DNA of 64,000 nt from Myxococcales bacterium (GTDB lineage: Bacteria > Myxococcota_A > Polyangia > Haliangiales > Haliangiaceae). Below the pieces are notes generated by a model. That model was given only the letters and a program-made list of their open reading frames with translations. It searched no databases and was not told the DNA's origin. Positions within the stretch are counted from its first letter, which is position 1. Each line of letters starts with the position of its first letter. Position numbers and translations under genes: made by a program. Below are positions 44,020 through 52,432 of this stretch, piece by piece. The DNA lies in the NCBI GenBank assembly GCA_016720595.1, contig JADKKI010000029.1, positions 71,754-135,753 on the forward strand, given 5' to 3'.

Positions 44020-44676
44020 CGACTCGGGGAGATCGGCGTACGTCTGCTACAATGCGGACGTGGACGATCGAGCGTCGAGGCGGCAGCGACGGTCCCTCGG
44101 TCGCGTCGGGGAATTCCCTCGCCGGACGACCGGCGGCGAAGCGTTCGATGCGACGGTGAGACTGGCTTACACGTATTCCTCGAGCGATGGAATGGTTGAT
44201 GAGCTTGAGCCACATGCCCGCAGCCACCGTCGTGCTCCGTCGATGGCGAGGACTTCGACGATCAACATCGGATTCGAGATGGTGGCGCCGCTTGGATCCG
44301 GCGGATCTCGGATCGCCGCAGGCCATCCGAGAGCGTCAAGGTACGTAGCCTGTGCCCGTGGACAACACGCGCACCCGCTGGTCGGCTTTGGCAGCCGCCC
44401 ACGAGGACTTGCGCGCATCCCCGAGAGCGGCGCTCACACGGTGGCCAGGGCATTGTATCGCCGCGCGAACCCCACCGGCAATCGCAAGGATGTCGCCGTT
44501 CTCGAATTCGCGATTCATCCCGATGTCGCGCTCGTAGGCGGGATACCCGATCGTACAAAACACGGAGCGCGGCGCGGGGCCGTGGTCATGACGTCGAGGC
44601 AAACGCGAGTGGGTGAGCCGCTCGTCGCCACGGCCCTCGCAAGACCTGCGGACCTCCATTCTCCGGGACCCAGGCG
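44020..44676. other. Gene-poor 657-bp stretch with no supported gene
   Basis: Open frames exist here on both strands, but none shows a convincing protein pattern, ribosome binding site or codon bias like its neighbours, and base composition is visibly less GC-rich than the surroundings. A fragment on the minus strand around 44450-44540 (NREFENGDILAIAGG) has a protein-like look but no start or continuation. It is best read as spacer or degraded remnants ahead of the immunity-like genes downstream. Confidence 0.5.
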
Positions 44677-45738
44677 CTACGGGAGCTTGAGATCGAGCTT
44701 GCTGTTGGCGCCCTTGATCGCGAACGGCAGCTTCGCCCCGGCGGGCGTCACCAGCTCACCCGCCACGCCGTCGTGCACGGGGAGCGCGTAGCCTCCACCT
44801 GGTCCGGTCTTCGTGGTCACCCCGGCGGCGACGGCATCGATCTGCACCCCGCCCACACCCTCGCCCACGTCGTAGTGACCGTCGCCGTCGGTGTCGCGGT
44901 AGACCACGCCAAGGACGAAGAACAGGCCATCGTTCTTGGTCGCCGTCTCGATGACGACGTGCATCTCGGTGAGCTTGGTCTTCGGCGAGGCGCCGCTGAT
45001 CCCACCGACCCCGATCTCCAGCTCGGCCGGGCTCGTGCCGCCGACGCCGAGGATGTGGTCGCGATGCCCGCGGCTCGGCACACAGGTGTCGACGACCAGC
45101 GTATCCACCGCATCGGGCCACGCGGCCGCGCCGAACGTGGTCTCGCCCGACGCCCTCGATGCGAACAGCGACTCGGTGTTGACCGCGTCGCGCTTGTCCG
45201 AGTACGTGAAGCCCGCGATCGTCTGACCGACCGGCAGTGGATACCCCGCGGCGATCACGCGCTGGTTCGAGCCGATCCCATCCGGGTTGACGTGCGCCAT
45301 GTAGCCGCGCGCGAGCTCGTCCCGGGCGTGCGCCCGCGCGGCGGCGGTCAGCTGTGGATTCGCCGCGAGCGGCGGGCGAGCGACATACGCCTTCAGCGGA
45401 TCGAGCATCGCAGGAGTCTCGGTGCACGGCAGCGTGCGCGCGAGCTGCTTGGCGAGCACCTGGTTCCAGTCAGCGAGGAACGCCGGTGGGTTGGCGCGGA
45501 CCTGGTTGACGCGCTCGAGCACCGCCTGCTCCTCGGGCGAGAGATCCGCCGAGGCGACGAACGTCAGCCCGCCCGGCGCCGCCGGTGGAGAGCCTGCGTT
45601 CGCCGAACCCGAAGTCGCGGTGGCGGGCGCCGGCGCAGTAGACGGTCCAGGGTGGGTCCCGAGATAGACCACGCCGCCGAGCGCGCCACCGAGCACGAGC
45701 AGCGCCGTGTACGCCACGGCAGGCGCGCGTTCGCTCAC
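44677..45738 (-). CDS. SCP/CAP domain (CRISP-like) membrane-anchored protein
   Basis: A 353-residue protein with an N-terminal membrane segment (AYTALLVLGGALGGVVYLG) and an Ala/Pro/Ser linker. The central SCP/CAP domain is marked by LERVNQVRANPPAFLADWNQ, the histidine in AARAHARDELARGYMAHVNP, and RGHRDHILG with the second histidine. The C-terminal part DTDGDGHYDVGEGVGGVQID is a calcium-binding, SdrD/Cna-type beta domain. Bacterial CAP proteins are often secreted and may bind sterols, lipids or metals; some are proteases or virulence-like factors. No operon partner is evident on either side. Confidence 0.85.
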   Translation of the reverse strand: MSERAPAVAYTALLVLGGALGGVVYLGTHPGPSTAPAPATATSGSANAGSPPAAPGGLTFVASADLSPEEQAVLERVNQVRANPPAFLADWNQVLAKQLARTLPCTETPAMLDPLKAYVARPPLAANPQLTAAARAHARDELARGYMAHVNPDGIGSNQRVIAAGYPLPVGQTIAGFTYSDKRDAVNTESLFASRASGETTFGAAAWPDAVDTLVVDTCVPSRGHRDHILGVGGTSPAELEIGVGGISGASPKTKLTEMHVVIETATKNDGLFFVLGVVYRDTDGDGHYDVGEGVGGVQIDAVAAGVTTKTGPGGGYALPVHDGVAGELVTPAGAKLPFAIKGANSKLDLKLP

Positions 45739-45976
45739 GTGGTCCGGACCCTGCCGCTGGCGCGGCCGTGATCAGAGGTGCCGAGCCAGACGCCCGGGGT
45801 ACGTGATTCGAGCTCGGTGGATCTCATGGGGTGCGCAGGCTGGCGACGCGCTGCAACAGCATCGCACGGGCGGCCTGGCGCTTGGCGCGAGCTTCTGCGC
45901 CTTGTCCAGCGCACCGACCGCCAGCGCCGCCTGTCGTCCACGAGCCCATGCCTCGCTACCAATGGCCAGCGCAGGG

Positions 45977-46324
45977 TTACCGGTCGCGAATAGGGACTGG
46001 TCTCAGGGGAACAAATCCGCGGGCCACGAAGGTCACGATGTCGCCCATCCTCACCTCGCCGAGCGAGTTCCACTCGGCCTCGATGCGGGCGAGCTGCTCG
46101 TCGACGGTCCCAGACCAAGGTGCTGAGTCCGACATCGCGTTGAGATCTCCCGACTCGAGCAGCGGCCGGAGAATCAGGAGGGTCGCCGTGCGGATCTCGT
46201 TCTCGCTCGCCGTGCCTCCGAGGCTCTCACGAACATCAGCGACGATACACCAGAGGCCCACGTCGTCATCGATGACCGCGGCGCGCCACTCCTGTCGGAG
46301 GGTCGTGACATCGATCGGCGTCAT
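45977..46324 (-). CDS. Small hypothetical protein, possible immunity-type protein
   Basis: A 115-residue acidic protein. The segments DDDVGLWCIVADVRESLGG, IRTATLLILRPLLESGDLNA and ARIEAEWNSLGEVRMGDIVT resemble a widespread family of small uncharacterised proteins in which a W-x-(I/V)-V-x-(D/A)-V-R helix is followed by a VRR-T-L-x-(I/L)-L-R-x-LL-x-SG helix and an E-x-EW-x-x-LG end. I believe members are often found near polymorphic toxins, but that is from memory. It lies 63 bp downstream of an Imm1-like gene on the same strand. Local base composition is lower in GC than the surroundings, hinting at transfer. Confidence 0.6.
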   Translation of the reverse strand: MTPIDVTTLRQEWRAAVIDDDVGLWCIVADVRESLGGTASENEIRTATLLILRPLLESGDLNAMSDSAPWSGTVDEQLARIEAEWNSLGEVRMGDIVTFVARGFVPLRPVPIRDR

Positions 46325-46387
46325 GGGAACAACTCCATCTCTCGAATCATCGGCGGAGAGCCCGGGTAGTCCACACGCCGCTTGGCG

Positions 46388-46765
46388 CTAGAGTTCTTCC
46401 CACGCGACCTTGGGCGATCGAATTCCTCGCTCACAGAATTCGCGAACGGCATTCCGCGCAGCGGTCAACGAGACAGTCTGACGCCCTGGAAACTCGCTCC
46501 ACTGGTTGGAGCAGTAGAACTCGATCGAGGTGCTTCTTCTGCCGGAGCCAACCGCCACATAGTACGGAGGATCCAGGTGGCCCGAGTCGAAGCTGAGCAC
46601 AGAGATGCGCCGACCAAGCCCGATCGTGAGCAGGTCTCCGCTCGGTGCTCGCTGGATGGTGACCAAGGTTGGACGGCTGTGCTGGAACTCCGCGTGGAGT
46701 CGATCGAGCAGCGAGTCGACAGCCTGCACGTCACCTGGGCGACTCGTCTCGTCGAGCCACGTCAC
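46388..46765 (-). CDS. Imm1-like immunity protein
   Basis: A 125-residue protein with the pattern of Imm1 immunity proteins: TIGLGRRISVLSFDSGHLDP, a PYYVAVGSG strand, then IEFYCSNQWSEFPGRQTVSL, a helix (TAARNAVREFCERG) and a terminal VAWEEL. The W-S-E-F and W-E-E-(L/V) elements are what I recall as typical. Such proteins protect a cell from toxins delivered by contact-dependent or type VI/VII systems, usually encoded next to the toxin. No toxin gene is present within the window, so this is an orphan immunity gene, probably acquired to resist neighbours. Identification rests on pattern memory. Confidence 0.6.
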   Translation of the reverse strand: MTWLDETSRPGDVQAVDSLLDRLHAEFQHSRPTLVTIQRAPSGDLLTIGLGRRISVLSFDSGHLDPPYYVAVGSGRRSTSIEFYCSNQWSEFPGRQTVSLTAARNAVREFCERGIRSPKVAWEEL

Positions 46766-46852
46766 GATGAAGGGGCTCGCGTCCGGTGAAGAATTAAAGA
46801 AACGCGAGGGGGCAACGCCCGCCGACCCGCCGGAGTCTACCCCCCCGCGACG

Positions 46853-49180
46853 TTATGACACGGAGCTTGTCGTCTCCATTTGGTCCAATGATCCGAAGCA
46901 CGACACCGGTGGGTAGCGCCCAGCAGCGCGCCTGCACTTCGTACGCACCCAGCCGCTGAACCGGCCGCAGTCGCGCAGCACTTCCTTGTAGTATTTCGTG
47001 TTCGCGAACTTCGCGAAGATCGGGAACCACGTCTTCGGGATCATGAGGCCGGCGTCCACGCCATCGTTCGGGTTCGCGTTCTCGGCCTTCCAGATCATCG
47101 TCCCGAGCTCGGCCTTCGCCGCCAGCCACGCGGCCTTGGCCTTGAGCTCGCGGTTGCCCGACGAGTCATAGACCTTCTTGTAGTAGCGCTCCGCGAGCCG
47201 CGCATCCTGGGTGCTCTGGTGCGTGCTCTCCGTGAACGTCCGCGCGTTGCCGTGGTGCGTGACGTTGTAGAGCGCGTTGCCGATCGCGAGCGCGGCCTGC
47301 GCGCCCTGCTCGCCTCCGCCCTTGGCCGTGAGCTCGAGCTCCGCGAGGCGGGCGACCAGGTTCTTGTGCGTCCACTTGGACTTCTCGCCGAACTTCTCGT
47401 GATCGCAGTCGTGGCAATCGAGCACGTGGATCACGAACGGATCGGTGCGTAGCAGGTCGCTGCGCGCCTTCGTGGTCTCGAAGATCTTCAGGGCACCGGC
47501 GAAGTCCCCATCGAGCGCGGTGCGGACCGCGAGCTCCTGCTGGAGTGCTTCCTTCACGTGCGAGCTCTCGAGGACGAACCGATCGAACTCCGTGGTCCGC
47601 TGATCGGTGCGCGCGATCATCTCCTTGAGGAACGGCGCGGCCTGCCAGTTCGACTTGATCTTCTCGTGCAGGCCGATGTTGCCATCGTCGAACGCGTCGG
47701 TGACCGTGTTCGCGAGGAACTCCGCATCGACCATCCGGTTGGCCGCGGCATAGGCGATCGCGAGCTTGGTCCGGACCTCGTTCTTGACCGAGCTCATCCG
47801 CCCGAACGCGGGATCGAGATCCTTCATCAACGTGGCGAGCTCGTTCTCGTTCTGCGCGTTGAGCTTCCAGTCCGCCGCGAGCGCCACCGCGAGGCTGGCC
47901 TTGGCCTGGCTCGCCACCCGCTTGTCACCGGGTGCGCCCGCCACGGCCTTCTGCATCCGGGTGCGCGCGGTCGCCAGGTCCCCACGCGTCGCGGCGATGT
48001 GGCCGGCGATCAGATCGTAGACGTAGGGCTTCGCGGTGCCGGGGGCCGCCGCGAGCTTGAGCGCGAGGGCCTCGACCTTCGCGAACGCCTTCTTCTGCGC
48101 GGCGACCTCCTTCGGATCCGGCGCGCTGGTGAACGTGCGGTCGACGAGGCTCTCCACCCGCGACAGCTCGCGCACCACCAGCAGCGGGACCAGCGGCGAC
48201 TTCGGATCGAGCTTCAGGATCTCCTGCGCCGCGACCATCGGATCGTGCTTGATGCCGACCATCCGCCACAGCGCCATCCGATCCTTGGGATCCTTCGCCT
48301 GCTTCAGGGCCTCTCTCCAGTCCGCCTCCTCGGCGGGACGGAAGTCGAGGATCGCCGCACCGGACAGCGCGTAGTAGCTGGCGTGGATCCGCGCGAGCTC
48401 GACGTTGGCGCGCGCGGGCTTGCCATCCTTGCGCAGCGCGCCGGCCACGTAGTAGCGCGCGCGCCACTTGAGATCCTCCGACGGCGCCGACAGCACGGTT
48501 GTGTTCTTGTCGAAGAACGTGACCGCCGCGGCCCACTCGTTCCGATAGAACATCGCGCGCAGCGCCGCGAACGCATAGCGCTGCTGCAGGAACGGCTCCT
48601 TGGCCGCCTTGAGCCCGCGCTGCGCCGCCGCCAGCTCCTTGACCAGCGGGTTCACTGCCTTCGGCTTGTCGCTCCACATCGCGAACGTGACCTGCGGCTC
48701 CATCCGCTTGAGCAGCTCGACGAACTCGACGGCGCTGTACAGCTGCGCACTGGCCGCGGGGCTCGCCCACAGCGAGCTGTTCTCGAAGCCCTTCGGCGCC
48801 GTGGTCGACTTGCCCGACAGCCGCTTCTCGATCGCGAAGATGTCCGCCAGGGACGCCTTCATCAGCACGGCCGCCCAGTCCTCCGGCTTCACGGCGTCCT
48901 TGAGGAAGCCGTGCCAGTCGTCGAACATCGCCTGCTGCGAGCAGCTCTCGCAGGCCCCGCCGAAACCTTCGGTGAACGGGTCGTACTCGAGCCCGCCCCA
49001 GCTGTCGTCGCCGAGCACGCCGGGATCGAACGTCGTCATGTCCGAGATCGAAGGGGACCAACCGCCGCAGGCCTCCGCCTCGTCGCTGCGCACCGCGAGG
49101 CTCGCTGCGGACGCGAGCCCGACGATCACCGCGGCGCTAGCGAATTGCGCGAAACACCGTGTCCAGCTGATCCGTGCCAT
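46853..49180 (-). CDS. Large secreted helical-repeat protein of unknown function
   Basis: A 775-residue protein with a signal-like start (SWTRCFAQFASAAVIVGLAS) and the mature beginning AEACGGWSPS, followed by a conserved-looking cysteine pair in GGACESCSQQAMFDDWHGF. The rest is helical with TPR-like regularity (for example GHIAATRGDLATARTRMQKA and TDPFVIHVLDCHDCDHEKF). The C-terminal YYKEVLRDCGRFSGWVR also looks conserved. Its first 44 bases overlap the end of the lipoprotein gene before it, and it is the last of a four-gene operon headed by a radical SAM enzyme. The cysteine content suggests disulfides or modification in the envelope. Confidence 0.78.
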   Translation of the reverse strand: MARISWTRCFAQFASAAVIVGLASAASLAVRSDEAEACGGWSPSISDMTTFDPGVLGDDSWGGLEYDPFTEGFGGACESCSQQAMFDDWHGFLKDAVKPEDWAAVLMKASLADIFAIEKRLSGKSTTAPKGFENSSLWASPAASAQLYSAVEFVELLKRMEPQVTFAMWSDKPKAVNPLVKELAAAQRGLKAAKEPFLQQRYAFAALRAMFYRNEWAAAVTFFDKNTTVLSAPSEDLKWRARYYVAGALRKDGKPARANVELARIHASYYALSGAAILDFRPAEEADWREALKQAKDPKDRMALWRMVGIKHDPMVAAQEILKLDPKSPLVPLLVVRELSRVESLVDRTFTSAPDPKEVAAQKKAFAKVEALALKLAAAPGTAKPYVYDLIAGHIAATRGDLATARTRMQKAVAGAPGDKRVASQAKASLAVALAADWKLNAQNENELATLMKDLDPAFGRMSSVKNEVRTKLAIAYAAANRMVDAEFLANTVTDAFDDGNIGLHEKIKSNWQAAPFLKEMIARTDQRTTEFDRFVLESSHVKEALQQELAVRTALDGDFAGALKIFETTKARSDLLRTDPFVIHVLDCHDCDHEKFGEKSKWTHKNLVARLAELELTAKGGGEQGAQAALAIGNALYNVTHHGNARTFTESTHQSTQDARLAERYYKKVYDSSGNRELKAKAAWLAAKAELGTMIWKAENANPNDGVDAGLMIPKTWFPIFAKFANTKYYKEVLRDCGRFSGWVRTKCRRAAGRYPPVSCFGSLDQMETTSSVS

Positions 49181-50195
49181 GGCGAGTGAGGTTCCTTTCC
49201 GAGAGGTCGAACAGCGTGACGGTGTGCGGGGACGAGAGGTGCGGTCCGATCATACGCGCGGCGGCCTGCGTCTCGGCGGGTCCCGTCACCTCGATCTTGA
49301 GGACGTCGCCCTCGCGTAACAGGGTGCCGTGGAGGAACGCGGAGCGCGTGGCCACGAACCGATCGGGGCCGTCGGCCGCGAGGAAGTCCAGGCCTGGCAG
49401 CTCGGCGGGATCGGTGCTCTGCATCAGCCCGACGACGAGGTCATCGCGGACGTGCACCGTCCACGACCAGATCGGCAGCGCCACATCGAGCGGCAAGGGA
49501 TAGTCGTCTACCCGCGCGAGGTACTTCGCCGCGCTCGGAGCGTCGAAGATCATCCGCGTCTCGGGATCGGCCGAGAACTTCCCCATGTTGTAGAACATCA
49601 GCGTGCCGCGCTCGACGGGCGGCACCCCGGTGCGCTCGCGGTACTTCACCTGGTGCAGGCGGATCGTGGACGTCAGCGGGATCGCGGCGGCGGTCTTCAG
49701 CTCGGTCACCAGCCCGAAGAAGCCCTCCCGCGTCGAATCGGTCCAGTCGCAATCGAGCTGGAGCTCGCGCGGGCGGAACCCGAGTGCCGCGGCGCGGCTC
49801 TGCACGTCCGCCCACACCTTGCGCGCCAGCATCGGCAGCTGTGCCTTGGTCACGTGCTTGAACACCTCGGTCGTCACGTAGACCACCGGGACGATCTCCA
49901 CGCCGGCCGGGACCTGCGCTCCGGCGCCGAGGGTGACCGGGCCCACCGGCGCGGCCGTCTTGTCGGCCTCGGCCCACGCGAGATCGAACACGCGGAGATA
50001 GATCCGCTCCACGTGCAGCGCCGTCACGGCCTGCTGCTCCGCGGGCGTCAGCGCGAACGTGGTGCGCCAGTAGTAGAACGATCGGCGCAGCGGCGGTCCC
50101 TCGGCGGCACTGCGCCCGCCGCAGCTCGCGACCAGCGCGAGGAGCGCAAGCACGAGCGCGAAGCAGACGGACCGGACCACCAAATGAAAACGCAC
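49137..50195 (-). CDS. Lipoprotein with DUF3142/TIM-barrel-like domain
   Basis: A 352-residue lipoprotein (lipobox ALVASC). The mature protein starts SFYYWRTTFALTPAEQQAVT, followed by HVERIYLRVFDLAWAEAD, ELQLDCDWTDSTREGFFGLV and GVPPVERGTLMFYNMGKF; these fit the alternating strand/helix pattern of glycosidase-like TIM barrels such as DUF3142. Catalytic function is not evident. The stop lies 44 bp inside the next gene, and the start is 60 bp behind the candidate radical SAM substrate gene, so it belongs to the same operon. It may be a surface component anchored in the outer membrane that works with the secreted protein encoded downstream. Confidence 0.78.
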   Translation of the reverse strand: MRFHLVVRSVCFALVLALLALVASCGGRSAAEGPPLRRSFYYWRTTFALTPAEQQAVTALHVERIYLRVFDLAWAEADKTAAPVGPVTLGAGAQVPAGVEIVPVVYVTTEVFKHVTKAQLPMLARKVWADVQSRAAALGFRPRELQLDCDWTDSTREGFFGLVTELKTAAAIPLTSTIRLHQVKYRERTGVPPVERGTLMFYNMGKFSADPETRMIFDAPSAAKYLARVDDYPLPLDVALPIWSWTVHVRDDLVVGLMQSTDPAELPGLDFLAADGPDRFVATRSAFLHGTLLREGDVLKIEVTGPAETQAAARMIGPHLSSPHTVTLFDLSERNLTRHGTDQLDTVFRAIR

Positions 50196-50254
50196 CGCAG
50201 CGGAACCTTAGTTCCTCGGCGGTGCGTACGTCTCCTCCGAACGGGGACGGTTGC

Positions 50255-51022
50255 TTACTTCTTCATCGGGGGTGGGGCCGGCGTCGGGACCGCGCCCGCG
50301 TTGGAAGCGAGCTTGCCGGCGATCGGCGGCGTCTTCTTCACGGCGGCGAGGAACTTGAGGACCTTGCCCTTGATGGTGGCGGCGTCCGGGTTCTTCTTGA
50401 TCTCGATGAACAAGATCGCGGCCTTCTTCTCCTTCATCCAGCGATCGAACTTCGCGCGGACTTCCTTGGTGAAGTAGTCCTTGTCGTAGTCGAGCTTGTC
50501 GACGTACTCGTAGCCGACGTTCTTCTCGGCGTCGAAGCCGTCGAGGTCGAAGCTCGTGCCGTCGTACTCGAACTTGTAGTTCGTGGCGATGTTGAGCTTG
50601 CCTTCCTTGGCCATCGTCCAGTTGATGAACGCCTCGACATCGGACTCCTGCCACATGTCCTCGGCCGGGCCGATGCCACCGCCCTCGCGGTAGACCTTGA
50701 ACTTCGGGGCCGCCTTCGCGAGCGGCTGGCCGTCGATCGAGCCGTCCTTGAGCTCGGAAACCGGCATCGGCGCCTTCTCGGGGTTCGGCTTCGCCTGCTG
50801 CTGCGGCGGAGGAGGCGGCGGCGCGGGGGCCTTGGCCATATCGGCGCTCGCCACACCACCACCGACGAGGAGCGAGGCTCCGCCGATCAGGCCGGCCTTG
50901 CGGTACATCGCACCGCGGGTGGGGAACTCGGGCTTCACCCCCGCGGCCACCGGCTTCACGGCGAGCTCGCGCTGGCTTGCAGCGGGCATGGGCTTCGAAA
51001 GTACCGGCAGCTTCTTCTTCAT
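50255..51022 (-). CDS. Cysteine-free Pro/Lys-rich membrane protein, candidate substrate of the radical SAM enzyme
   Basis: A 255-residue protein with no cysteine. A basic N-terminal segment of about 40 residues (MKKKLPVLSKPMPAASQREL and on) precedes a single glycine-rich membrane or signal segment (GLIGGASLLVGGGVASAD, 44-61), a proline tract (APAPPPPPPQQQAKP, about 65-79) and a folded, aromatic and lysine-rich domain (INWTMAKEGKLNIATNYKFE, FDRWMKEKKAAILFIEIKK), ending in a Pro-rich tail. The ATG overlaps the stop of the radical SAM gene (ATGA), so both are made together. I do not recognise the family. Absence of cysteine rules out thioether (sactipeptide) chemistry. Confidence 0.75.
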   Translation of the reverse strand: MKKKLPVLSKPMPAASQRELAVKPVAAGVKPEFPTRGAMYRKAGLIGGASLLVGGGVASADMAKAPAPPPPPPQQQAKPNPEKAPMPVSELKDGSIDGQPLAKAAPKFKVYREGGGIGPAEDMWQESDVEAFINWTMAKEGKLNIATNYKFEYDGTSFDLDGFDAEKNVGYEYVDKLDYDKDYFTKEVRAKFDRWMKEKKAAILFIEIKKNPDAATIKGKVLKFLAAVKKTPPIAGKLASNAGAVPTPAPPPMKK

Positions 51023-52191
51023 GGTTTGGCTCCGTCGTCGGTTCGGTCGGTTCGGATCTGGATCAAGTTCGGAACGGTCGGAAGGGTCGCCAGGGTTGGA
51101 TACAGCTTCTGCATGAACACGGGGTTCCGCTCGCGCCACAGCGTGTTGCCCACGCGGTTCGCGATCGGCACCGTCACGCGCTCGTGCTCGCACAGCGCGG
51201 GGGCCGGCGTGTCGATGCGGCCTGTGGCCGAGTAGTGCTCGCACGCGCACTCGTTCGCGCACGTGCCGTCGTTGTACGAGCAGTCTCCGCAGATCTTCTT
51301 GGGCGCTCCGGCCTCGACGCGGATCTTCTCGAGCTGCTCCGCCTTGAAGCCCTCGAACACGTTGCCGAGGTTCGGGACGCCGTCCTCATCCTCTTTGACC
51401 CAGCGCACGCACGGGTAGAGGTTGCCCGCGGGGGAGATCGAGATCTGCGAGCTGCCCACGTCGCAGCGGATCGACAGCCCCTCGGCGCCCTTGGCGTAGT
51501 TGATCCACTTGTCGTCGAGGAGGTTCAGGTAGAGCTCGTCACCGGCGCGGGTGCGAGTCAGGTAGTCCTCGGCGACGGCATCGTACTGGCGCTCGAGCTC
51601 CGCGATGTTCTCGCGGGTCCACGCCTGCGTCACGTCGGGCTTGATGATCTGGTAGCGGAACCCCTGGTCCCACAGGTACGTGATGCCCTTCGCCGCGTGC
51701 TTCACGTTGTGCGGCGTGATCACCACCGAGGCCATGAGGCCCGGGTTGTGCTCGAGGAACATCGGCAGCTTCTTCGCGAGCACCGCGTGCGATCCGACGC
51801 CACCCTCGGTGACCCGCTCGGAGTCGTGCATCTCCTCGTGACCATCGATCGAGAGGATGAAGATCAGATCGTGCTCCTCGAAGAACGCGAGGTGCTCCTC
51901 CTTGATCAGCATCCCGTTCGTGTTCATCCGGAACAGCGCGGTGACGCCGGCGTCCTTCGCGACCTGCTCGGCATAGAGCACGAGCTGCTTCATCACCGGC
52001 CAGGCCATCATCGGCTCGCCGCCGAAGAACGAGAACACGGCGCGCTGGCCGTGCTGCTTCGCGTAGTCGACGATGAAGTCCGCCGTCTTCCTGGCGGTCT
52101 CGATCGTCATCTCGCGATCGAACTTCTTGCCCGTGAAGCAGTAGGGGCAACGCAGGTTGCAGTCGTGCGTCAGATGCAAGAGTGCGTTCAT
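51019..52191 (-). CDS. Radical SAM/SPASM domain protein (peptide or protein maturase)
   Basis: A 390-residue radical SAM enzyme. The CxxxCxxC cluster that binds the first Fe-S centre is at Cys11, Cys15, Cys18 (THDCNLRCPYCF), GGE follows in FSFFGGEPMMAW, and the C-terminal SPASM region has eight cysteines (IRCDVGSS, YPCVRW, KICGDCSYNDGTCANECACE, LCEHE), enough for two extra clusters. SPASM enzymes modify peptides or proteins, as in anaerobic sulfatase maturases and RiPP maturases. First gene of a four-gene operon; its stop overlaps the start of a cysteine-free protein that is the obvious substrate candidate. No sulfatase is encoded nearby. The ATG follows GGTGGGGAT. Confidence 0.9.
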   Translation of the reverse strand: MNALLHLTHDCNLRCPYCFTGKKFDREMTIETARKTADFIVDYAKQHGQRAVFSFFGGEPMMAWPVMKQLVLYAEQVAKDAGVTALFRMNTNGMLIKEEHLAFFEEHDLIFILSIDGHEEMHDSERVTEGGVGSHAVLAKKLPMFLEHNPGLMASVVITPHNVKHAAKGITYLWDQGFRYQIIKPDVTQAWTRENIAELERQYDAVAEDYLTRTRAGDELYLNLLDDKWINYAKGAEGLSIRCDVGSSQISISPAGNLYPCVRWVKEDEDGVPNLGNVFEGFKAEQLEKIRVEAGAPKKICGDCSYNDGTCANECACEHYSATGRIDTPAPALCEHERVTVPIANRVGNTLWRERNPVFMQKLYPTLATLPTVPNLIQIRTDRTDDGAKP

Positions 52192-52432
52192 ATCCCCACC
52201 CGAGTTGAACGTATCACGTGACACGGGACGCTCGCCCGGGCCCGGGAATTCGCTTTTGCCGACGTTTTTCCGGATTCCATCGGTCATGGGGCGAATCGCC
52301 CCGACTGACTGACAACGCCGGACCCCTGTGGGTTGCAGCGAACTCGAGGCTCGTGTGGTGGTCGTGTCTACAGGGCGACAGCCCGCGCGGGCGTGGAGCC
52401 ACACGCCAGCCGATCCTCGTCGAGAGACGAAC

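Noticed and set aside
44060..44791. Plus-strand frame of about 240 codons
   Set aside because: No motif, no ribosome binding site, and its end runs antisense into the SCP protein gene.
45707..46789. Plus-strand frames over the immunity-like genes
   Set aside because: They lack protein-like composition and mirror the minus-strand genes, which have better starts and recognisable patterns.
50255..51022. Sactipeptide or Cys-rich RiPP precursor
   Set aside because: The candidate has no cysteine and is far longer than known precursors, so these classes do not apply.
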